Of a stretch of DNA of 5,344 nt, positions 1 through 4,238 are shown in pieces. The notes under the pieces were generated by a model. That model was not told where the DNA came from. It saw only the letters and a list, made by a program, of their open reading frames with translations, and searched no databases. Positions within the stretch are counted from its first letter, which is position 1; the number at the start of each line of letters is the position of its first letter. The stretch lies in contig CAJBMR010000454.1 of the NCBI GenBank assembly GCA_903954205.1, positions 1 to 5,344 of the forward strand. The letters are read 5' to 3'. Origin of the DNA: an uncultured bacterium (lineage in GTDB: Bacteria > Actinomycetota > Actinomycetes > S36-B12). The translations under genes and the position numbers were made by a program.

Positions 1-681
1 GTCAAGAAGGAGTACGTCGAGATCTCCCCACCACACGTCGGCGAGGAACTGCTGGAGGGCCCGGTGCAGCATCGGTCCGCGGAAGGCGACCGGCTCGGCG
101 CTGCCGCCCGGCTTGAAGGGCAGGATCGAGATCGCGCGTACGCCGTACGCCTCCGGCGGCATGATCATGCCCTCGACGACAGTGGGCGGGGTGGTCATGC
201 CGAGCAGGCCGGGGATTGAGTGACCGTAGATGTCGGCGTCCACGATGCCCACGGTGAAGCCCTGTGCGGCCATGGCGACGCCGAGGTTGGCGGTGACCGA
301 CGACTTGCCGACGCCACCCTTGCCCGAGGTGATCGCATAGACGTGCGTGCGCGAGGCGGGGTCCGCAAAGGGAATGGACTTCTCCTCCTGGCCGCCGCGC
401 AGGGTGCGGCGCAACTGGGCCCGCTGGTCGTCGTTCATCACGTCGAGCTCGACGTCAACGTGGCGGACACCGGGGACCGAACCGACCGCGATGGTGACGC
501 GCTGCGTGATGGTGTCGCGCATGGGGCACCCGGAGACCGTGAGGTAGATCGCCACCCGGACCCGGTCGCCCTCGATATCGACCGACTTCACCATGCCGAG
601 ATCGGTGATGGGGCGGTGGATCTCGGGGTCCTCTACCCGAGCGAGGGCAGCGTCGACCAGGGACCGATCGATGGAAGTCAT
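1..681 (-). CDS. mrp: Mrp/ApbC-family iron-sulfur carrier P-loop ATPase (partial, C-terminus off left edge)
   Basis: The visible 227 residues are the N-terminal part of an Mrp/ApbC/NBP35-type protein, a cytosolic ATPase that in this family holds a transient Fe-S cluster and passes it to target apoproteins. Residues 5-85 form a MIP18/DUF59 (FSCA) domain with the conserved cysteine in the SGCPM motif (Cys52). A deviant Walker A motif, SGKGGVGKS, lies at 119-127 with the signature lysine 121. DADIYG (148-153) and RGPMLHRALQQF (201-212) are typical of Mrp. The visible part ends at LDVLLLD, just where the family continues into a PPGTGD switch motif, so the C-terminal CxxC cluster ligands lie outside the window. 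Family length is about 360-390 residues. The ATG at 681 overlaps the stop of the DUF1003 gene (ATGA), implying translational coupling. No good Shine-Dalgarno is correctly spaced. Family assignment is secure; the client proteins are unknown. Confidence 0.95.
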   Translation of the reverse strand, partial: MTSIDRSLVDAALARVEDPEIHRPITDLGMVKSVDIEGDRVRVAIYLTVSGCPMRDTITQRVTIAVGSVPGVRHVDVELDVMNDDQRAQLRRTLRGGQEEKSIPFADPASRTHVYAITSGKGGVGKSSVTANLGVAMAAQGFTVGIVDADIYGHSIPGLLGMTTPPTVVEGMIMPPEAYGVRAISILPFKPGGSAEPVAFRGPMLHRALQQFLADVWWGDLDVLLLD

Positions 682-1214
682 GCCCCGATGTTAGGCCCGT
701 CCTCCTGGGACCGCGAGGTCCGCTCCTCCGACAGCCTCTCGGCGATGTCGTCTGCGAGGTCGCGGAGCTCGGCGCGCAGGTAGTCGCGCGTCGCCACCTC
801 ACCGAGTGCCATACGCAACGCGGCGATCTCGCGCGTGAGGTATTCGGTGTCGGCCACGAGTCGATCGGTCATCTCGCGATCCTCGAGGTACTGCACCTTG
901 TCGCGGTCCGCCTGCCTGTTCTGGGCGAGCAGGATCAGGGGCGCGGCGTAGGACGCCTGCAGCGAGAGCATGAGTGTGAGGAAGATGAAGGGATATGGAT
1001 CGGGCTTGAGGTTATCGGGCGCGAAGATGTTCCACAGGAGCCACGCGACGATGGCCCCCGTCATCCACGCGATGAACTTCCACGAGCCGATGAATCGGGC
1101 GATGCGCTCGCTCAGGCGACCCCACTGCTCGGGGTCGTAGGACGGTCCGCGCAGGCGACCCCGGTCCAGTGGCTGGTCCATCCGCAGTTCTGGCCTGCGG
1201 CGCGAGGGGCTCAC
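678..1214 (-). CDS. DUF1003 family two-TM membrane protein
   Basis: This 178-residue protein matches the DUF1003 (COG4420) family. A basic N-terminal stretch (residues 1-45) precedes two hydrophobic helices at about 46-65 and 74-97. The conserved family block, from PYPFIFLTLMLSLQASYAAP through LILLAQNRQADRDK, occupies 73-106. A charged helical tail (about 107-165) rich in Glu, Arg and Leu probably forms a coiled coil in the cytoplasm. It should be an inner-membrane protein with both ends inside. The biochemical role of DUF1003 is not established to my knowledge. The start is GTG at 1214, overlapping the stop of the upstream MgtE-N/CBS gene in a GTGA tetranucleotide and preceded by GGGAG (1225-1221) six bases away. 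An in-frame ATG at residue 12 is less likely. The stop overlaps the mrp start. The context suggests it works with the soluble MgtE-N/CBS protein, which is inference. Confidence 0.92.
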   Translation of the reverse strand: MSPSRRRPELRMDQPLDRGRLRGPSYDPEQWGRLSERIARFIGSWKFIAWMTGAIVAWLLWNIFAPDNLKPDPYPFIFLTLMLSLQASYAAPLILLAQNRQADRDKVQYLEDREMTDRLVADTEYLTREIAALRMALGEVATRDYLRAELRDLADDIAERLSEERTSRSQEDGPNIGA

Positions 1215-2461
1215 GGCGTGCTCCCGCTGTCGCGCCAGTCCTCGGGCAGCATGTGGTCGATGAGGTCGTCCACGGTGACGGCGCCCAGCAGGTGGTCGCT
1301 GGAGTCGACCACCGGCAGGGATACGAGGTTGTAGGTCGCGAAGTAGCGCGCGACCGTGGCCAGGTCGGTGTCAGGCGAGATCGGCTCGAGCGATGTGTCG
1401 AGGATGCCTGAGACCAGGGCAGCGGGCGGCTCGCGGAGCAGCCTCTGGAAGTGGCATGTGCCGAGGTAGCGTCCGGTCGGCGTGTCCGTCGGCGCGCGCG
1501 TGACGTAGACCTGAGCGGCCAGGGACGGAGCGATCTCGGGGCTACGCACGCGGGCCAGTGCCTCGGCGACGGTGGCATCCGCGGGCAGGATGACGGGCTC
1601 GGTCGTCATCATGCCGCCGGCGGTGTAGTCGCCGTAGACGAGCAGGCGCCGGATGTCGTCGGCCTCTTCGGGCTCCATGCGCTCCAGCAGGTGCTGAGCC
1701 TGCTCCGGAGGCAGCTCGGAAATCAGGTCGGCAGCGTCGTCGGGATCCATCTCCTCGAGGACGTCGGCTGCGCGCTCGATGCCGAGGGACTGCATGATCT
1801 CGACCTGCTCCTCTTCGGGAAGCTCCTCGAGCACGTCGGCGAGACGGTCGTCGTCGAGTTCGCGCGCGACCTCAAGCCTGCGCTTTGCCGGCATCTCCTG
1901 AAGCGCCAGCGCCAGATCGGGTGCGCGCATGTCATCAAGTGCGGCGAGGAAGTGCTCGGCGCCCTGCTCCTGCGGCAGCGTGAGTCCGTCCACCTCCGCC
2001 CAGTCCACGATGCGGGTCTGCCCCTTGCGGCGAAGGCCGCCTCCCTCGCGAATGAAGAGTTGGGTGACGAACCAATCCCGGCTGGGTTGCTGCTCGATAC
2101 CGAGATCGACGATCGTCACGGTGCTGGGCGACGATGACCTGGCTGGGTCGACCAGCGTCACGCGCCGATCGAGGAGCTCACCGAGGGCGAGCGTCTCGCC
2201 ACTGCGCTGCTGGAAGCGGCGTAGGTTCACGACAGCGCTTACGACGACCTGGCCGCTGTCAATCGCGGTGACGCGCGACATCGGGACGAAGATGCGCCGC
2301 CGACCCACGACCTCGACGACGAGTCCGACGACGCGCGGTGGCTGGGAATCCGTGCGGAGGCCTACGACCACATCGCGGACGCGCCCCACCTGGTCCGCCT
2401 TGGGGTCGAAGACCTCTGCCCGCGCGAGGCGGGCGACGAAGACTCGGCCGGTGGAGGTCAC
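1211..2461 (-). CDS. soluble PRC-barrel / MgtE-N / CBS-pair protein (not a full MgtE transporter)
   Basis: The 416-residue product has the cytosolic half of an MgtE magnesium channel but no membrane part. Residues 5-70 and roughly 90-160 look like PRC-barrel-type beta domains (RVFVARLARAEVFDPKADQV near the start). Residues 165-275 form an acidic helical MgtE_N superhelix with repeated LADVLEELPEEE, AADVLEEMDPDDAADL and LISELPPEQ elements. Residues 276-405 form a CBS pair, opening with the MgtE-like YTAGGMMTTEPV (279-290) and closing with LLGAVTVDDLIDHML. True MgtE proteins continue into about five TM helices; this one stops six residues after PEDWR. In the family, MgtE_N and CBS domains bind Mg2+ and gate the channel, so a divalent-cation or nucleotide sensor is plausible. 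The open frame runs on to 3271 across the antisense of the lyase gene, but that extension is a shadow. GTG 2461 is chosen because the RVFVARL motif begins at once and a -10-like box lies just upstream; TTG 2470 is the alternative. Confidence 0.9.
   Translation of the reverse strand: MTSTGRVFVARLARAEVFDPKADQVGRVRDVVVGLRTDSQPPRVVGLVVEVVGRRRIFVPMSRVTAIDSGQVVVSAVVNLRRFQQRSGETLALGELLDRRVTLVDPARSSSPSTVTIVDLGIEQQPSRDWFVTQLFIREGGGLRRKGQTRIVDWAEVDGLTLPQEQGAEHFLAALDDMRAPDLALALQEMPAKRRLEVARELDDDRLADVLEELPEEEQVEIMQSLGIERAADVLEEMDPDDAADLISELPPEQAQHLLERMEPEEADDIRRLLVYGDYTAGGMMTTEPVILPADATVAEALARVRSPEIAPSLAAQVYVTRAPTDTPTGRYLGTCHFQRLLREPPAALVSGILDTSLEPISPDTDLATVARYFATYNLVSLPVVDSSDHLLGAVTVDDLIDHMLPEDWRDSGSTP
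1221..1225 (-). promoter_or_regulatory. Shine-Dalgarno for the DUF1003 gene
   Basis: On the minus strand GGGAG is followed by six bases (CACGCC) and then GTG at 1214. It supports the GTG start, which overlaps the preceding stop codon, and lies inside the last codons of the MgtE-N/CBS gene. Confidence 0.6.
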
Positions 2462-2469
2462 GCGGCCCA

Positions 2470-2475
2470 AGGGTA
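2470..2475 (-). promoter_or_regulatory. putative -10 box of the leftward operon (TACCCT)
   Basis: The minus strand reads TACCCT, then eight bases, then the GTG at 2461. It fits the actinobacterial TANNNT -10 pattern and would put the transcription start at or within about two bases of the GTG, giving a leaderless or near-leaderless mRNA. No Shine-Dalgarno is suitably placed and no clear -35 is visible. If right, it excludes the alternative TTG start at 2470, which would overlap the box. Confidence 0.4.
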
Positions 2476-2503
2476 CTCGCGCAGGCTTCCCACGAGGCCT
2501 CGG

Positions 2504-2509
2504 TAGGGT
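2504..2509 (+). promoter_or_regulatory. putative -10 box of the CoA-ester lyase gene (TAGGGT), leaderless start
   Basis: TAGGGT is followed by exactly six bases and then the ATG at 2516, which would place +1 on the A of ATG. No -35 consensus is seen around 2481-2487. The only purine-rich run that could act as a ribosome site overlaps the box itself (GTAGGG), so a weakly leadered mRNA from an unseen upstream promoter remains possible. Confidence 0.45.
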
Positions 2510-2515
2510 CCAGGC

Positions 2516-3511
2516 ATGACGTCCACCTCCGTGACCTCGGGAGGCGCGGCCGCCGTCGCGCGGCCCGGTCGTTCGCGTCGGTCCAACCTGGCCGTGCCTG
2601 GCTCCAGCCCCAAGATGCTGGACAAAGCGCGTGGGCTGCCCGTCGACCAGGTCTTCATGGACATCGAGGATGCTGTCGCACCGATCGCCAAGCCCGAGGC
2701 ACGCACCCACATCGTTGCTGCGCTCAATGAAGGTGGCTACGAGGGCAAGGTGCGCACTGTCCGGGTGAATGACTGGACAACCCAGTGGACCTATGCGGAC
2801 GTGGTGGAGGTCGTCGAGGGTGCGGGTCCCAACCTTGACTGCATCATGCTCCCTAAGGTGCAGACAGCGGACCAGGTCATCGCGCTGGATCTCCTGCTCA
2901 CCCAGATCGAGAAGTCGAACGGGTTCGAGGTGGGGCGGATTGGGATCGAAGCCCAAATCGAAAATGCCATGGGTCTCATCAATGTCGATGCCATCGCGGC
3001 TGCGTCGCCTCGCGTCGAGACCATCATCTTCGGCCCGGCAGACTTCATGGCGAGCATCAACATGAAGTCCCTTGTCGTGGGTGAGCAGCCCCCGGGGTAC
3101 GACGTCGGTGACGCCTACCACTACATCCTGATGCGCATCCTCATGGCCGCACGCGCGCACGACAAACTCGCGATCGACGGGCCCTACCTGGCGATCAAGG
3201 ATGTCGAGGGCTACCGGCGCGTGGCCTCGCGCAGTGCCGCACTGGGCTTCGACGGCAAATGGGTACTGCACCCGGGCCAGGTGGATGCCGCGAACGAGGT
3301 CTACAGCCCCCGCCAGGAGGACTACGACCAGGCCGAGCTCATCCTCGACGCCTACGCCTACTTCACGTCCGCCGAGGGCGGCGCCAAGGGCGCGGTCATG
3401 CTCGGCGACGAGATGATCGATGAGGCATCCCGCAAGATGGCGATCGTCATCGCGGCCAAGGGGCGCGCGGCCGGCATGTCCCGCACCCAGACGTTCACGC
3501 CACCCGCCTGA
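2516..3511 (+). CDS. HpcH/HpaI aldolase / citrate lyase beta-like CoA-ester lyase, probable malyl-CoA / beta-methylmalyl-CoA lyase
   Basis: The 331-residue protein is a CitE-like TIM-barrel lyase that should cleave a 3-hydroxyacyl-CoA reversibly, typically (methyl)malyl-CoA to glyoxylate plus acetyl- or propionyl-CoA, using Mg2+. Family marks run in order: RSNLAVPGSSPKML (22-35), the acidic MDIEDAV (48-54), RVND (83-86), IMLPKVQ (110-116), IEAQIENAMGL (144-154) with Glu149 at the expected metal-ligand position, FGPADFMAS (172-180) with Asp176 as the second ligand, and KWVLHPGQV (248-256). The C-terminal helical segment (about 265-325) matches the lid of the lyases rather than the shorter CitE subunit of citrate lyase. 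No citrate lyase alpha or gamma gene is nearby. Residues 1-20 look unstructured. An acyl-CoA dehydrogenase follows two genes downstream, which fits an ethylmalonyl-CoA-type pathway. The family is secure; the exact substrate is inference. Confidence 0.92.
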   Translation: MTSTSVTSGGAAAVARPGRSRRSNLAVPGSSPKMLDKARGLPVDQVFMDIEDAVAPIAKPEARTHIVAALNEGGYEGKVRTVRVNDWTTQWTYADVVEVVEGAGPNLDCIMLPKVQTADQVIALDLLLTQIEKSNGFEVGRIGIEAQIENAMGLINVDAIAAASPRVETIIFGPADFMASINMKSLVVGEQPPGYDVGDAYHYILMRILMAARAHDKLAIDGPYLAIKDVEGYRRVASRSAALGFDGKWVLHPGQVDAANEVYSPRQEDYDQAELILDAYAYFTSAEGGAKGAVMLGDEMIDEASRKMAIVIAAKGRAAGMSRTQTFTPPA

Positions 3512-3512
3512 G

Positions 3513-3539
3513 CGCCGCCGGGCCAGCCCGGCAGGGGCG
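3513..3539 (+). terminator. GC-rich stem-loop between the lyase and J-domain genes, possible terminator
   Basis: Just after the lyase stop, GCCGGG (3517-3522) pairs with CCCGGC (3527-3532) around a CCAG loop. CGCC (3513-3516) can extend the stem with GGCG (3536-3539) across a three-base bulge. There is no T-tract, so it would be at most an actinobacterial-style U-less terminator or attenuator. It ends four bases before the putative -10 of the next gene, consistent with separating two transcripts. It could also be a chance fold in GC-rich DNA. Confidence 0.35.
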
Positions 3540-3542
3540 GCG

Positions 3543-3548
3543 TAGCCT
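3543..3548 (+). promoter_or_regulatory. putative -10 box of the J-domain gene (TAGCCT), leaderless start
   Basis: TAGCCT is followed by exactly six bases and then ATG at 3555, the same geometry as at the lyase gene. There is no Shine-Dalgarno in range; the nearest G-run ends about 17 bases before the ATG. No -35 consensus is visible, and the stem-loop occupies that region. Confidence 0.45.
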
Positions 3549-3554
3549 CATCAC

Positions 3555-4196
3555 ATGCTCGCCGGACGCGCACCCGATCGTGCGCAAGCCGCACGCCTGC
3601 TGGGTGTGTCACCCGATGCGGATCCGACCGAGGTCAAGCGCGCCTTTCGACTGTGGGCCGTCTGGGCCCACCCCGACCAGGGTGGCTCCGCTGATCGCTT
3701 CACGGATCTGTGCGCGGCCCGCGACCTGCTGCTCGAGCCGCGAACCACGGCACGCCCGCCTGGAAGTCGCTCGGCAGACGCGTCGGGCCCGTCCCACGAC
3801 GGTGTGCCCACCGAGCCGCGCCCCCGCAAGGGGTGGCGTCAGGTGCTCGTGCATCCCTCCCCGCTCACAGTGGGGCTGCTTGCGATGGCGTACATAGGAG
3901 CTGTCGCCGCCGTCCTCGTCGCGGGACCGTCCCCTCTCCTCGCCGCGCCCGCCGCCCTCGCCTCGGCAGCGTGGTGCGTGGCGGTGTCGCGCGCGATCCT
4001 GCGCGGTGGTGACCACGGCCATGTCATCGTCACCCGATCGCTCGCCTGGGGCGCTGTGACTGTCGCGCAGGTGGCACTTGCCGTGATCGTCGGCATCCCC
4101 CTCATCGAGGTGCTGCCGCTCCTCGCGCTGCCCTTCGTCGCCGTGATCGCCGCGGTCAATCCCGCGGCCGGTCTGTGGAGAGGCGCGCGCGGTTAA
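3555..4196 (+). CDS. membrane-anchored J-domain (DnaJ-like) protein
   Basis: The 213-residue product opens with a compact J domain (residues 10-60). AARLLGVSPDADPTEVKRAF gives helices I and II, the invariant HPD tripeptide sits at 39-41 (AHPDQGG), and RFTDLCAARDLLL makes helix III. Such domains stimulate Hsp70 (DnaK) ATPase. DnaJ's Gly/Phe linker, zinc-finger cysteines and substrate-binding domains are absent, so this is a type III J protein. A polar Pro/Arg-rich linker (61-100) leads to four likely TM helices at about 103-123, 127-147, 161-181 and 183-201, with a short basic tail. The J domain should therefore face the cytoplasm and recruit DnaK to the membrane. It lies 43 bases after the lyase stop and 42 before the dehydrogenase start. 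I do not recognise a named orthologue and the client is unknown. Missing aromatic residues in helix II may weaken the DnaK contact. Confidence 0.85.
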   Translation: MLAGRAPDRAQAARLLGVSPDADPTEVKRAFRLWAVWAHPDQGGSADRFTDLCAARDLLLEPRTTARPPGSRSADASGPSHDGVPTEPRPRKGWRQVLVHPSPLTVGLLAMAYIGAVAAVLVAGPSPLLAAPAALASAAWCVAVSRAILRGGDHGHVIVTRSLAWGAVTVAQVALAVIVGIPLIEVLPLLALPFVAVIAAVNPAAGLWRGARG

Positions 4197-4203
4197 CGTG
4201 CGT

Positions 4204-4209
4204 TAGCCT
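4204..4209 (+). promoter_or_regulatory. putative -10 box of the acyl-CoA dehydrogenase gene (TAGCCT)
   Basis: TAGCCT lies eight bases after the J-domain stop. A start near 4216 would give a leader of about 23 bases that includes the Shine-Dalgarno. The hexamer and the following 13 bases closely resemble the region over the J-domain gene start. No -35 consensus is evident, so read-through from the J-domain gene is an equal possibility. Confidence 0.35.
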
Positions 4210-4222
4210 GACCACCTGCTCG
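4204..4222 (+). repeat. imperfect direct repeat of 3543-3561
   Basis: This 19-base stretch matches 3543-3561 at 16 positions. Both read TAGCCT, N, A, N, CAC, N, TGCTCG. In the upstream copy the final part contains the ATG of the J-domain gene; here that position is CTG. It may be a shared promoter or operator element, or coincidence. Confidence 0.4.
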
Positions 4223-4227
4223 TAGAT

Positions 4228-4236
4228 GGGGAGGGA
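4228..4236 (+). promoter_or_regulatory. Shine-Dalgarno for the acyl-CoA dehydrogenase gene
   Basis: GGGGAGGGA precedes the ATG at 4239 with a short spacing of about four bases after GGAGG. It is the strongest ribosome site in the window and fixes this start. The ATG at 4226 is out of frame. Confidence 0.7.
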
Positions 4237-4238
4237 CG

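Noticed and set aside
220..783. A 187-codon plus-strand open frame across mrp and the DUF1003 tail
   Set aside because: It is antisense to the Walker A-containing Mrp coding sequence, has no recognisable domain, and ends in low-complexity Ser/Arg sequence.
1451..2137. A 228-codon plus-strand open frame antisense to the MgtE_N/CBS region
   Set aside because: Repeated LLRRQLG/LLLFGKLLEH-like segments mirror the acidic helical repeats on the other strand. No start signal or family match supports it.
2468..2470. TTG at 2470 as start of the MgtE-N/CBS gene
   Set aside because: It adds three residues, has no spaced Shine-Dalgarno, and overlaps the best -10-like box. GTG 2461 fits better, though this is not proven.
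2462..3271. Upstream extension of the leftward MgtE-N/CBS reading frame by about 270 codons
   Set aside because: It lies wholly antisense to the well-conserved lyase gene, shows no protein-family resemblance, and the PRC-barrel domain begins naturally at GTG 2461. The open frame is an effect of GC-rich codon bias.
4187..4200. GTTAAC palindrome near the J-domain stop as an operator
   Set aside because: Only the six-base core is symmetric, the flanks do not pair, and the stop codon TAA forms part of it.
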